Shown: piece after piece, positions 49,672 through 62,850 of the stretch
How positions within the stretch are numbered: the first letter of the stretch is position 1
How the letters are laid out: every line of letters begins with the position of its first letter
Origin: Metallyticus violacea
Taxonomy: Eukaryota > Arthropoda > Insecta > Mantodea > Metallyticidae
Assembly: GCA_030762175.1 (NCBI GenBank)
Contig: CM060843.1
Coordinates: 116,500,369 to 116,564,368 of the forward strand
DNA length: 64,000 nt
Direction: 5' to 3'
Notes under the pieces: generated by a model
Told to the model about the DNA's origin: nothing
What the model saw: only the letters and a program-made list of their open reading frames with translations
Database searches by the model: none
Translations under genes and position numbers: made by a program

Positions 49672-51143
49672 GCTTCGGTGCGTGTGTGTGTATTTCCCCC
49701 CGTACCTGAGGGTATTCCTTCTAAGTGATATGCGGTAGAAACAAAGCAGTAATTTAAATTTCTTTTGACTGAAAATAAGAACATCACCAGCATTCAGAGG
49801 GGTTTAATCTGGAGAAAAACACATCAGTCGATAGGGAAAATTTAAAAAAAAGGGCCTCATTAGCAGACCTGTGCTCCGGATGGCTGCGCACTGCTTTGGA
49901 CCTACAATGAATAAATGTGGCTATACCTTATTTAGAATGGTAGAATGGTCGGCGAATATTCATAGATTTTTCAGGTGGTGAGAGGCCATGCACTGCACCA
50001 GAGAAGAAGCCAGTAAACTCGTAAACTGTGCTTCATCCACCCTAAAGCTTGTATCTTGCACCTTCTCTGATTCCATTTCTTCGAAACTCATAAGTGTGTT
50101 ACCCGCAGTCGAAGATTTAACGATGACAAAATACTAGTCATAGCACAATGATGGTTGAAAATAGGCCTACAATAATGGTAGAGGCTCTGATATGTAGGTG
50201 GTGCAAATTATATATTTACAAAACAAAATATTGACAAAGTTCAGAATAAAATAAGAGTCTATATAGTCTATAGTTGCAGTAGAAAAAAAGTGTGGCATTG
50301 CTTATGAGCGTTTCTCGTATCTCTTAACAGTGCTGATTATACAGTTGTGTATTCAAACATCAACTGGTTTTTCCATATGGTTGAAATAAATAATGCGCTG
50401 TAAAGCATACCTATACATTAATTAATTAATTATAAAGTGTTTCGCTTTTGAGATATGCACTCTGCTTATGCCATTACTTACTGTATAAACTCGCTGGGAT
50501 GTACCATAACTAAGAGATAATTCAATCGGAATATTTAAGATTTTAAATAATTAAAAAGGATTATTTCGATGCTTAAGCATTTAATTTTGTAACGAATTGT
50601 TACCACAATTTTTGGTACATTGTTATATTTAGCTTGCATTACAGTATCATAAAAGTTTTTACACATGTAACTTATTTTACAGGAATTGCTACATAATAAT
50701 TAAAGATAGTGGTTTCTTCATTTTATGTGTGATTTCTTTTCAAATACCTAATCACATTTAATGCATACGCTAATAGGAATGAGAAATTCCGGGAGTTAAT
50801 GAGCTACACTGCAAGCATTTCAGAGAAATAAAGGGATTTTGACAAGCTATTTGGGAAAGGAAATCTATAGTCCACAAAGAAAAATAAGGATGTCCATATT
50901 GAAAACAAGTTGAAATGTGCTTATTAGTCAAAGTTAAAGCGAAAAAACATACCTTCAAACCTGCTCTGTTAGCTAGATTATCCCGATTTTTCATTATAAC
51001 TTCTGCAATTTTCCGATATAGTGCTGTAAAAACCTGCAGAATTTAGAAAAAATCATATTGCAGTACAGCACTGAAAAAGCATGCATTAAATGTAAAAGTG
51101 GAAAAAGTAATAACGAAGACTCGAACTCGATATCAACGATTCG
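49672..51143. other. Stretch without recognised gene
   Basis: Short frames only. No shared repeats. Confidence 0.45.
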
Positions 51144-51223
51144 GTTTTTTTTTGCTTTTTTTTTGTTTGTTTTTTGTTTTTTTGTTTTTTGTTTTTTGTT
51201 TTTGTTTTTTGTTTTTTTTGTTT
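51144..51223. repeat. T-rich (T5-8 G)n low-complexity tract
   Basis: About 80 bases of T runs separated by single G or C. There is strong strand asymmetry, and it is probably a slippage product or a decayed poly(A) tail from a minus-strand retroelement. Confidence 0.95.
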
Positions 51224-51520
51224 AACACCAGTTACTGATTACCCAAAAATATGAGCTCTAAATTTTCCGTTCGTTTTTGTGTTTCAATCAATCAATCAAT
51301 CATTTCAAATAGAAGTTTCATCAACCTAAAGTAATTAGACCTTTAGAAACTTAATGTTATAGCTTTGAACATTGAATTGGCACAAAATGGATTTCACAGT
51401 CTTCTGAAGGTATTGAGGTCTAGTTCTTTAACACCCCATATATTAAGTTATTAAAAACTAATTTTTATATAGGTAGAGTTTTAATACAAGAAAGTTCTAC
51501 ATTACCTTAGCCCGTATATA

Positions 51521-51815
51521 GGTTGATTTGTTTATTTACGGACACTCTTTAACATCTCAGGTCACCAGCGTCCCATTCAATTCAGGGCGTGTAATGGCCG
51601 ACAAATTTTGTTCAGAAGCCTGCTTTTTCAGGCTTGAAGTTCTTTATCGTTCCGTAAATGTACGACTTGGGACCCACGGCTTTACTTCCCTTCCGAAGGA
51701 AGCCATACTTAGAATTTTTACGCCCGAAAAAAACCATCGATCCTGGCCGGACTCGAACCCGCAATCTTGGGTTTAGAAGGCAAGTGTGGTTTACCACTAC
51801 ACCACCAGGACCGAC
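51521..51815 (-). mobile_element. SINE family A copy 7
   Basis: On the minus strand the head is GTCGGTCCTGGTGGTGTAG with one extra A after GTGGTA, and the B box is GGTTCGAGTCC. The hairpin segment and the AAAGAGTGTCCGTAAATAAA end are present. Two accidental frames overlap it. Confidence 0.92.
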
Positions 51816-51829
51816 TCCGTGGTAGGACA

Positions 51830-53330
51830 TTAGTCTCAATTAATGTGGTAAATGGTTTAGCGGTTGTTTTTAAAACTTTTACATAATTAACTTAAATTGT
51901 ACTATCGTTTTTAGCTAAGTTGTAGGTATCCCTAAAGATGGAGGTTTATTATACAATGCATAATTTATCCAGAATTAAATTTTGAGGTATATTCAAGTTT
52001 AGTTATTTAAAAATAAATAAGGTTGTAATATGTAACTCACATTAAGAAATAAATGCAAAAGCGAATTCCATTTTATGAATATTTGCCATAAATCGATTTT
52101 AATCTGTTTTAAGATACCGGAAATAATGTCTCTTACTCTTCTTCTTTCTAAAAAGAATAGGCAATAATGCCTGTTCCGTTTCCACAATTAACTTCACTTC
52201 TTCTTTTCCAGGGACACCAAAAGTTCTTATTTTAAGAAAATTATGTGTGCTCATCTTCTTTCACTGTTTATGCTGTTTAAATGATTTCCCCATATTCTTG
52301 CCTTTGCTTCATTTATGTTATATTTATTAAGCTTTTTTCATATGTTCTCATTTCATATTCTATCTGAATTTATATTTCTGGGAATTATATTTCATGGTTA
52401 TCTTTTTTGCACATTATCTATGATTAACTACCAAAAATTTGTACTGGTTAAGCCATTATCTTATAAAAATTTAATTTTGTATTTCTTCCAGTTTTATTTT
52501 AAATATAAATTGAATTATTTTATTATTTTTTTCTATATTTCTATGTAAAAACTTAAATTGCAAACTAAATAATTCATATTAGAAACTTCATCCACTATTT
52601 TAGTTATACTTTTGCGTTCGATTTCATTTCTGCTATTTTTAAATATGTAATACTCATAATTCCTTTAGTTTATAAAATATATTTGGTACGTCTCGTTATT
52701 CTGAATAGCTGCTACGTCATCAGAATTTTACATGTTTTTGTATACCAGAATTATAAACAACCATTATGTTGGTAAAAAAAAGTTAATAAAATGCTACATA
52801 CATTATGAAAATAATTTAATTAAATGACATAGCAATAATTATGTCATTAAGTTATTTTCATTGCTAAAATACTGTCATAAATTGAATATTATGTTACGAT
52901 AATATTAAAGTAACAATTTATTTAATAGCGAAAATAAATCAATCATTCATCTTCATAACAGAACAACGTGTCTTTTCTCCTTCCTTCAATATATGTAACA
53001 TTTTACATGGCACCTTCAGGTCAATGATTGCACGATCATAAGTACGGGAGAACAAAATTGCACAACATAACAAATAACATGAATACAAAGCTCACCAAAC
53101 GTACACTGAGCAACTCTGTTAACAAATTCAAATTTTATTAATTTTGTCCATACCGCTTTAATTACCTTAGACAACAATATGCTTGCATAGTTTTGCACTT
53201 TACTAAACGTATATAGAAAAAGCACTTGTATTAAAATGTGCTCGTTTACAATTTATAAACATAAAATGTTTAATAGCTAAGCACTTTAGCAAAGTTACAT
53301 AGAAAGTGAAGGAGTGGAGATTTGCTGTAG
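51830..53330. other. Very AT-rich stretch, nothing recognised
   Basis: T-rich especially at 52200-52560. The 77-codon frame there is rich in Phe/Tyr/Leu only because the DNA is T-rich. Confidence 0.5.
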
Positions 53331-53880
53331 AAGATACCACGTTGGTCGCCAAATATGAAACGGGATTTGTGGTGGATGATGAACATTGAGGCTGAAAACA
53401 GAAATCGGACTGTATTGAAATGATTAATTAAATTTTGACGGCCGATCGAAGCTCTCGAAGCATATGCTGCTTACCACCTTGTGTAGATGATGATCTACAG
53501 GATATTCCCTGAATTTTGGGAGCTGAACGCTTGCTGGGACTGAGCAGGGAATTAAATGCGGAAGGCGACAATAAATAACGTCTCGTTACTCGCTAGCCAT
53601 GCAGTTTATTCGCTCAAGCATGAGTACCTGGGCACTCTCTCGTCTCATGTCGAACCACTGGGCAATGCAAGTTTGGCAAACACATAGATATTTTATGTTC
53701 GCTAAATAAAGTGCCGCTGTTGTGATATTTTGACGCAATATAATGGTTCAATAAGCAGCTCTCGTAATGATTAATAGTCGAGTCTCGCCGATACCGCGGA
53801 CTTATGCTGCTCTTCTTTGGACTGCCGGGCGACGCGACGGACACACGGAGCTGAAGCACTGGAAATTCTGAGACTGCCTT
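53330..53880. promoter_or_regulatory. GC-richer unique block (candidate conserved non-coding element)
   Basis: About 550 bases of mixed composition between AT-rich flanks, with CCGGGCGACGCGACGG near 53825 and GTAATGATTAATAG near 53766. There is no coding frame with a recognisable motif and no match to the window's repeat families. The call rests on composition alone. Confidence 0.18.
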
Positions 53881-55969
53881 TCAACTGCTTTGTCCTTTTG
53901 TGAAGGAGTCTGTTTCTTAAATACCCGATACAGAACTGACGCTATCACAGAAAAGTGATGCTATTTTACGCGTCTTTATTCCGTTAGCCTCTTTAATAGA
54001 CTATTTCTTACATCACTGGTCTTTCATTGTATTCGTTCTCTGTTTGATTTCGAACAGATACCGTCCGTTAAGTCTATTGATCCATAATTAAATCAGGTAT
54101 TCTCACACCCGGTCTCGAGGTAGCTTCCCTGCCTGAGGGGTAACCATCCCTTCACTAGAATACAAAGAAAGGATTTAACATTAATTGTTTGCCAGCTCGC
54201 CTTACTTTCGTCCGAGAGAAAATTGAGCTTTTCCCGAACATTGCACAATATTACAAACTATCACTTACAATTAACTGAAATAAAACATTATATACACTCT
54301 TATCAATCTTAAAAGCTTAACTCTATACATGCGCATTGCATCATGAAAGTTTCTCCAATGATAAAGGCACAATATTCTTGCAACTTATCCCATAATTACT
54401 AACTTGAAGTTGCGCGTGTTAATTATATCAATAAGTTTATTATTGATAGTGTACCAGGGAGTCTCAAAAGACATTGCTATTGAAACAGTACTAGTCCGAA
54501 ATTTAAAAATATAAAGAACGCTTAAAACTCCGTGTATTGAAATAAAAATTGCCGCAAATTAAACAAAATTAAAATTGGCATTACAATACTTAATTGCTAC
54601 CTTGGCCATTGAGCAGGTCTGAAAAAAAACAACATTTTAATATGGCCAAACGATCAGAATCCTTTGAATTGTGTGTTCCCTATGAAGCTGGAAACATGAG
54701 CATGAAAGTTCAAAAGTTTTAACCTCATCACAATTTTCGAAAGCTTCACACTAGTGTTAACCAATGGAAAGAAAGAACGTGGATAATGGGTTCCGACGTG
54801 GATCATACGGAGAAAGGAAAGGAATAGCAGATGTTTGGCTCAAGGTATGTGTAATCAACATAATTCATAATTAATAGTATTAATAAAAATAAAAAATTCA
54901 TTAGTTAGTCTTAGCTACAAAATGAATAAGCAAATTTTGATTACATTAATCTATTTTAAGTATATGCCAACACTAATGGTTCTGAAATGTCCTTATGTTT
55001 TACTGTTTATCCAATGTATTTGTCTATTCCTCCTGATATGTATCATACCATTTTTTCGGTAGTAGTGACAAGTACTTGAACTAAAATATCTTGTGCTGTA
55101 ACCATCTTAGCTAACAACAATAACAATAGACACACTAAATATCCTTCTACACAATGAGGTCATCAATATAATAAAAGAAAGCATTGACTTCACAGAAATT
55201 CATTAGAAATTCAACTTTAATACTTATTTTATTTTATTAATATCCTTTTATAATTCTGGTATGAAAAAATAAGAGTATGAAAATCATTTATTATGTTATA
55301 CAATCATTTCATTGATATACTATCATCCATTCGTTGTTTTAAACAGTATTACTGGAATAACCTTCTTGTTCCATTGTTAATGATATCATCTAAATAGACA
55401 TTGAATTGGGCAGTTAAAATGCTACATTTCTAAGCTCTCGTTTAATTATATTTGTATTAATTTATTATTTTCATTATTAATATATAAACGTATAATTATC
55501 AAATAAGTTTTGAAGAGTATCCATTATTTTTATGACTTCCTAGAGCTAATTTCTATTTACCAGGCCATTTTTTTCATAGCCAATTAACACAAGCAATATG
55601 ACAAACGAAATCATTAATATAAGTAATATAACAGGACATTTCGACATTTAAAATTATCAAAAATATATTTACAAAAGCGAACTGATAATAAAAGAGCAAA
55701 ATATTTTTACATAATCAGGAAGTAGGAAGGAAAGTGTGCAAATTACATATTATTTATATTCCAAGAAAATACTGTCAAAAACTTTCAACGCACGATCATT
55801 ACACCGGGAAAAAATATAGTCGTTTTAATAATATAGCTACAAAATAAGAAAAATATGACGATATCTAATGCAATTATTTGTTTGATTAACCACTACAGTT
55901 GGCCAAGAGCTAATTTTCTGGTCGCACAACTCGCGTAGAATTAGACTGTGCTAAATGATGTAGATTTTA
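53881..55969. other. AT-rich stretch, nothing recognised
   Basis: A frame near 54642-54830 (MAKRSESFELCVPYEAGNMSM and onward) faintly recalls the start of Tc1-type transposases, but not enough to call. Otherwise nothing was found. Confidence 0.4.
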
Positions 55970-56130
55970 ATGGCAATTAGGATGACGCTAGAGCAGCTGG
56001 TGGAACGATTGGCAGGGGGGAGCGAATACCCAGAGGAAGCTAATGCGGCGCCGTTTTTGCTGCACAGATTCCAAATAAGTCCTTTTGGATCTAACTCTTG
56101 TGGAAAGCATGTGGCCACTCACTGTGGTAC
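55970..56130 (+). repeat. Possible dispersed insect repeat fragment
   Basis: The translation LEQLVERLAGGSEYPEEANA, then APFLLHRFQISPFGSNSCG, resembles peptides that recur in many insect gene predictions and are read through a common non-coding repeat. This comparison is from memory and not verified. The segment is GC-richer than its flanks. No gene is inferred. Confidence 0.3.
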
Positions 56131-56164
56131 TCATTTGTACTTTTTAATAACGGAAGCATATTGA

Positions 56165-58600
56165 ATAATTTAAACGAAATATCGGATTAATTACCCTGCT
56201 TGAATAAGAAGAATGAGGAAACATTTCTCATTATTATCATTTACTCAAATACTTTAAAATAAGCATTACTTTTAATTTTGTAAATGCGATGAAATAATGG
56301 CAATAATTTGGAAAAAGATTGCTTGGAAATAAATTACTGTTTTGTTCACAATATGAAGCAAATATTGGCAAGTTTAAAAAAGTTTTCAATCCTACATAAT
56401 CGACTAATACATGGTTTTGAGCCCCACCGCGATATAAAATATATAGAGTGGAAGAGGACCCATGAAATTATCTGTCAATCTAAAAAAAGATTACGTTATG
56501 TTCAGAATGTTTGTTTAAATAAAAACCGTTCATTTCTAAGATAATCGCTGTTTTGTTTTGTACAGTCTCAGGAACTGAATCATTTGCTGTTAAATTTTTG
56601 CATCTACAGCTGCCAAACAACTAACAGAAGTTCCTTAATACTTTTCCCCGCATGCGATTAACATTAAGGAATTATTCAAAATTAAAATTATTCATTACAT
56701 AATGTAAACATAAGAACTTGAGATCAGATTATTTATTCACAATTATTTAGATACACAGGGATAGAGGTTAATAAACGTCCCAAGATATGGCGCTCTTCTG
56801 ATTGAGAACCTCCCTCGATAGGTTCCTGCTAGACCAGCCCCATTATGATACTTATCATCAAAATAGATAACATTTCATGTCAAACTGTGCCATATTAGAA
56901 ATTGACGTCATTTGCTCCTCATTCTGAGGTAAAAAGTAGTTTCAATTAACATACACAACACAATATAAGAAGATCGATATTATAAACATATAGAAAATGA
57001 ATTTGATACTCGGATTTTTATGGTTTTGCTTTGTGATCCTACAAATGACATACATACTGTAAGGCATATCTGAAAATATGAATATTATAACTGAAAAATA
57101 AATGTTAGCATTTAAAGAATGAAATTTCCTTGCCATTTTCCATATGAAATACGTCTAATTTTAAATGGTTTACGTAAATCATGTAAGCAATTATCAGCAA
57201 TCTATCAAAAGTCACTTCTAAAAGAGTAAAATGGCATTAAACTTTCCTTTTTTTATCCATCATGAAAACATAGATGCTCTTCCACTTGGAATATTGAAAT
57301 AAAAACGTATTATACTCATAAAAAGAGCGATTTTCTCCATTTTGCGCCTCTCTGTACAATGTTAATAAATACACATTTCACGACGGAAGGAGTAGCTAGA
57401 AATTGAGCCTACAGCGTTAGCCTTATTTAGTAGTGCACATGTGTTGTTGAAAAATGTACTTCATTGCCAGCAGACAAGTTAGAGAGATACGACAAAACCA
57501 CCACTATTTACGTGCCCACATTACAAAGCAAACACAAACAAGGAAAAACGCGAAGGAAACTAGCCGTGCTTGTTTCAGATATAACAAATGAATGATGACG
57601 TTTTTTGCTCGGTTCTGCAGTAACGTTTATACCTTTATATTCTGCTTTCCCTCTCTCTGTGGAATTATTATATTTTTTGCGCCTAGTTTGAGATCAGAAT
57701 CAGTTCTAAAGATTCAAAAAATTATATCCATAAACTATAATCTACATGCTAACTAAGGGAAACAGAAATATGAGACCCTTCTGTAACTGAGGTAAAAATT
57801 CATGACAGTAATTTCCATTAATGCACAATATATTAGCAGCTTTCTAGTTCTCTAAATATTGAGGTGATCACAAGAAGAAAAGCTAATGATATACAATAAT
57901 AATTTAGCTCGACCATAAACTATAAGAACTGTTTTCAATTTCTTTGCATCCTTTCCATTTTTTATAAAAACAAATTATAGTAAATTTATCTATTGTTCTT
58001 TCCAAGCCACTTAATGCATTATTCTTAAAACTAAAACCGCCAAGCGATAATTTTCAACGCTTTTTAATGTTTAACTTTTATTTCTGCCACAAACCTTTAT
58101 TTAATTTTAATCACGAGTTTGTAATATTTTTAAGTTGTTCCATATGTCATTTTGGCACTGTAATATTTACTATTTTGAATTAGTCGTTGACTTATTGGAA
58201 TTTTAAACCTCCAAACGGTCAGATTGCCTGCTGTATTTCTAACAATAATTGCTTTCTTTGAAATAATTGCATGGAAGCCACGACTGTGTTGCGAGCATAG
58301 ATCCACAATAAGTCCTTACCATGGCTTAGCCTCTCGGTAGCCGGACATGTCACAGTCGGCTGCGCCTTACGCATTTTCGCTAATCGTACACCAAGTTTTA
58401 ATTCCCTTATCATAAAGAAGGGTTTCTTGTATATAATTAAACTTTTCAGAACATCCCTAGCGAGTAGTGTTAGCATTCACACAATCATTTTGGTGAAAGC
58501 AAGTCTGTCTAAAACGAACACAAGCTACCACAGGTTCTATGGTATCATCTTGTCGTAGACAGTGGAGATATGTACATTTATAAGTTTTCAGTTTTAACAG
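56165..58600. other. AT-rich stretch, nothing recognised
   Basis: Short frames only. The 85-codon minus-strand frame at 58219-58476 lies beyond the 3' side of the LINE fragment that follows and could be a decayed part of it, but no motif supports this. Confidence 0.4.
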
Positions 58601-59550
58601 TTTTGTTGTTGTATGTGCAGAAGACATTGAAACCCCAACTCGTGTGCTAATTTCGATATCGATTTTATTGGCGAAACGTTCAAGGTTTGCGCCAAATACA
58701 CTTTTTGAAACTTTATCACCACCATATTTTACACAGAATGTACCTTGCTATATATTGAATTTAATGCTTGATCATTTTTCCTGAAACTTAATTCGTTCAT
58801 TGTTTACTCCAAATGCTTGCCTTTTCACAGAATAAAACTCTTTTCTAGCTTGACATTCTTTTTCTGTTCTTGTTTTACTCTCAGTATGTAAGTGTGTTCA
58901 AAACCAATATATTGTTCATCGAGCTGCATCCTTCTCTAAACCCTGCTTGAAATTTTGAGAGTCTATTGCATTTGCTAGTTCAAAATGTTTCCCATCACTG
59001 GGAGAAGTGTCTCTCACCTACAATTATCCGGAAATTTTGGGCTTCCGTTTTTAAAGATTGGGCACATAATTGCTGACGTCCATTCCTCTGCATAGACCGC
59101 AACCCATAGAAAACGCCATTTTTTTGTTGTTCTTGGAACTTTTTAATTGCCTTAGTTACTTTCCCTATTTATGTCTATATTCATAATTTCAATAGTTGCA
59201 TCTCATTTAGGGTTGCCCCCTGCTAGTTCACCCTCTCCCGAGTACTTCTTGGAAATTATTTCTCCACTGCTCCGAAGTTATGAATATAAGACCCCTTCCT
59301 CAGCTTTTTCAATATCCTCCAGTAACTTCCTGTCCGGGGGACGCTGCTTCTGTAAGCTCTACCGTTAATTTGTGATTCCATTCCTCCTTTTTACTAAACA
59401 GCAGTTGTCAGTAACTTCCTGTCCGGGGGACGCTGCTTCTGTAAGCTCTACCGTTAATTTGTGATTCCATTCCTCCTTTTTACTAAACAGCAGTTGTTTG
59501 TATTGTTTCCATGACACTGTGAACCCTGTTTTCCCCATACTCTTCATTTT
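58600..59550 (-). pseudogene. LINE reverse-transcriptase fragment, badly decayed
   Basis: On the minus strand, near 59120-58970, EEWTSAIMCPIFKNGSP continues FPDNCR, a stop, ETLLPVMGN. This matches the start of the reverse transcriptase domain of many LINEs (P-x-x-W-x-x-a-x-I-x-P-I-F-K-K-G-x-x-x-x-x-x-N-Y-R-G-I-S-L-L). Upstream on the same strand, EEWNHKLTVELTEAA resembles the region before it. Downstream frames are broken. No catalytic Y/F-A-D-D box was found. It is a dead copy, clade undetermined. Confidence 0.5.
59321..59496. repeat. 89-bp tandem duplication within the LINE fragment
   Basis: The unit starting AGTAACTTCCTGTCCGGGGG at 59321 is repeated at 59410 with essentially no differences over about 87 bases. 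Near identity in an otherwise decayed element shows that the duplication is much younger than the insertion. Confidence 0.95.
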
Positions 59551-60479
59551 ATGTAGCAGTATCTAATGCTCTGTTTTTAAATAACTAGCATTGGATTAAA
59601 TAAAAACAAACAATGGGATGATATGAAAGATTCATAATACAAGAACAAATTACAATGCAAAATGTTGTTACTTTTTTAGAGAAAGGTAGATGTATCAAAA
59701 TAGCAAACAACAGTTTCCATTACATGTTTAACGTGTTGTTTTTCAAGCACATGTATGAAATTGTTCATATTTTTGGAGTATCTTCGAAATTAGTGATAGT
59801 CTGGAAATTTAAGCTTCTATTCGATGTCCGTAGGCAGAATTGTTATTTCCTTGTTAGGAAATAGAGCCCCATTATATTCGAAAAAAGTAAAAGTGACCTC
59901 CCACGGCATCAGTGTTACACATTTCATTGACGGTAAATATAGAAACAACGTCACTGTACTGTACAAGTATACAGAAATCAATTTATTGAAAGTTTTAGGG
60001 AGATTCTGATATGGACAAGTTAAGCGTTTCAACAAGGCGGCACTACCGCCCATGCTGATCACACATTACAACAAATGTTTCTGAATTTCTAGACACTCCA
60101 GTTTCCATTTCCGGCGATATGTCCTGTTCAGCATGAAATATAATGCATTTTAATGAGGTTTATGGCAAGAACTTCGCTTCACACCTTACCAAGTAATCTA
60201 CACGATACTCTTGAAAATACTGAAACAGTTCGGCACAAGATATCATGGAAGCTGTGTAATAGTAGATTAATATTATTATAGACAATGTGGAAAACATAAT
60301 AAATAATGGCAGAAGACCTACTAATTTGTACAATAAATGTGATAAATGTTATCAAAGCATTTCAGTTAGATAAAAAGTTTATATTTGCCATTCTACGCTT
60401 TAGTGTGGTGAACTAAAATATATTCCTGTATACATTTGAATAATTGGAAAATATATGAACGTTAGAAGCAAGAAAGAAA

Positions 60480-60680
60480 AATAAAACAAAGGCAGTGGAG
60501 ATGGATAGAATTCAAAGAAGAGAAACGAAAAGACGAGATGGTTGATTCGCCTACCGGAAAGAGGAAGTGTGGAAGGTCGAAATGGTGTCATCTGCAGGAA
60601 GAAGACAGGCAATATGGTGAAGGATGCCGGCTGGGAACACAGGGAAACTACTGACAAGTGGAAAAATTCTCAAACGTAAA
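60480..60680 (+). pseudogene. Possible LINE 3'-end coding remnant
   Basis: On the plus strand, MDRIQRRETKRRDG, then KEEVWKVE or KRKCGRSKW in overlapping frames, and MVKDAGWEHRETTDKWKN. The order recalls the K-R-x-R-G-R-P-x-x-x-W and A-G-x-x-x-x-x-A-x-D-R-x-x-W tail of many LINE ORF2 proteins. The match is weak and the frame is broken. Confidence 0.3.
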
Positions 60681-61226
60681 GTACAAAGCAAGAAAAGTCC
60701 ATGACAACCGCTAAAATCTTTGAGATGAAGACCACTGAGTACTGCGTTCTTGAATAGGCTGAACTTGTGATCTTGTTCTACATTCTTTGTTAGGAAAGCA
60801 TTCTCATCTATATCCAATTACGTTGAAACATGAATAGCACTATTTTCATTTAAATTACAAGAAAATATTATAAAAGAAATGACATATATCGCAATCCTGC
60901 TCTAATTTTCGATTAGCTAGTTTTTTGATATCCGCTGTCACTCTGGGATGCAGTAATAGTACTAACATGACTAATTATGGAGTTTAAATTTGTCCCCAAA
61001 CAAAACTACAATTTGCTTTGATGGAAAATGGAAACGCAATCAAAGAAATTTAATCTACTAAATCACCGGTAAAAAAATGTATCAGTAAACTATAAAGAGT
61101 TTTATTAATCCACTCACTACGAATAATGCAATGAATATGATATTTCACAAAAACTAAATTAGGGGATTCTATTGCATACAAATGAGTAATTAGTACCATG
61201 GTTTTATAGCACATGACTATTTTTCT

Positions 61227-61540
61227 GTCGGTCCTTGTGGTGTAGTGGTAATCATACTTGCCTCCTAAACCCAAGATCGCGGGTTCGAACCCAGCCAGGA
61301 TCGATGGATTTTTTCGAGCGTAAAAATACTAAGTATGGCCTCCTTCGGAAGGGAAGTAAAGCCCTGGGTCCCGTGCCTACATTTACGGCACGATGAAGAA
61401 CCTCAAGCCTGAAAGAAGATGCCTCTGAGCAAAATTTGTCGGCCGTTTCACCCCTGAATTGAATGGGATGCTGATGACCCGAGATGTTAAAGAGCGTCCG
61501 TAAATAAACCAAATCAAAAAAAAAAGAAAAAAAAAAAAGG
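61227..61540 (+). mobile_element. SINE family A copy 8, with A tail and target-site duplication
   Basis: The most complete family A copy. The head is GTCGGTCCTTGTGGTGTAG, the B box GGTTCGAACCC, and a full body with CTCCTTCGGAAGGGAAG follows. The 3' end CGTAAATAAACCAAATC leads into an A-rich tail of about 25 nt. ATTTTTCT(G) lies at 61219-61226 and 61541-61548. The A tail and duplication point to a comparatively recent insertion. The minus-strand frames here are by-products. Confidence 0.95.
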
Positions 61541-61552
61541 ATTTTTCTGTTT

Positions 61553-62345
61553 TTGTTTCCGCATGTGCCATATCAAGTTTGCTTAGTTCACAGAATCAGC
61601 CTGAAAACTGTCAATAACTTGAAGATATTATCGTGCACTTGGTCGCTCAGCTGGGCAAGAGTGTTTTTTTTACTGATGCAGGAGATTGCACCAAATGATG
61701 TCCAATCCAGTCATACGCATGTTCAATGGGGGAGTGATGTTGCTACCGGGCGGCTAGGACAGTTGATGCACACCTTAAAGATTTTGGGATGTACTATGGA
61801 AAGTGAATGGACATTGAAAGAGTATATCTCGCGGTTCCTGCAAAAATGGCAGCAGATTGGGCTGGGTAATGTTCTGTTTGTACTATGCACTGATCAATGT
61901 AGTATGTGGTTCACCATTATTCAGGAGGTGGCTCCGTGTGTCGCTGCCGTTTAACTACACTGTGGGAGATATCAAATACGCCATGACCAAGGCAGAATCT
62001 GTCTTTTCACTGAACACAACGCTTCGCTGCTCTTCCTTCCAGGCCCTCCTTTCTTGATACCATTGGAGGTAGACTGCAAGATACTGAGGTGTGAATGGAA
62101 GTTTAGTTAATGGCGGTTTCCAATAAAGGATATCACATGGCCCTAGCTATCAGTTCTTGGGCGACATTTCGTCTAATCTGTCCTGCGACCTCTACGGTCA
62201 TCTCGTACAATGCGATAGTCTTGGCGTGCAACTGTTTGTCGCTGACTTTCGGAACCAGGTTTACGGTTACAGACATTTACCTCTGATCAATGGCGCCAAC
62301 ATTAATGCACAGCTAGCACCTCTCATAAATCTCTACAGAATCTAA
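61553..62345 (+). other. Unidentified coding-like region, several overlapping frames
   Basis: GC-richer than the flanks, with a 133-codon frame (61553-61954), one of 66 codons (61857-62057) and one of 62 codons (62157-62345). The last reads GDISSNLSCDLYGHLVQ and continues VADFRNQVYGYRHLP, LINGANINAQLAPLINLYRI. Minus-strand frames over the same part are also protein-like (SVTVNLVPKVSDKQLHAKTI). No family is recognised and no consistent frame spans the block. It could be a decayed transposon or pseudogene. Confidence 0.25.
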
Positions 62346-62790
62346 CTTGCCCATAAAGTAATAAATATTAGAATGCTTGTAGATAAAAGGGATAATTATA
62401 AGATAGAATAATTAAATTTGGTTTCTAAGATTGCTCGAAGTTTCTTTGTATTTTACGGAATAAAGAAAACGAATACAAATTATTTTAACGTGTTTTATGA
62501 TACTTTTATGCATTGTAACTTCTTTTAGGGTCAACTACACTTCGTATTTTCTAATGTACCACACTCATAGTGTAATTTGTTGCAGCAGTCATATGAGAAT
62601 ATTTTATTATCTTTTACTGAATTGCGTCGTGATATTGCGATTAAATCTTGCCAGCCAACCAACATGCTTACTAATGCATGTCTTATAACTCAGAAAATCG
62701 TCATGGCTCACTCACTAAATGCAGGAAAATGGCGACTCTAAACCTTCCATTCAAACGGTGAAATTTTTGCTAGGCAAACATAAGGTAAAC

Positions 62791-62849
<59 letters not shown>

Positions 62850-62850
62850 T
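62791..62850. repeat. (ATT)n microsatellite
   Basis: About 20 perfect ATT units. Confidence 0.97.

Noticed and set aside
52315..52548. Phe/Tyr/Leu-rich frame resembling membrane segments
   Set aside because: It lies in strongly T-rich DNA, where any stop-free frame looks like a membrane protein.
54642..54830. Possible Tc1 transposase start (MAKRSESFELCVPYEAGNMSM)
   Set aside because: Only a vague likeness over about 20 residues, with an early stop and no catalytic motifs downstream.
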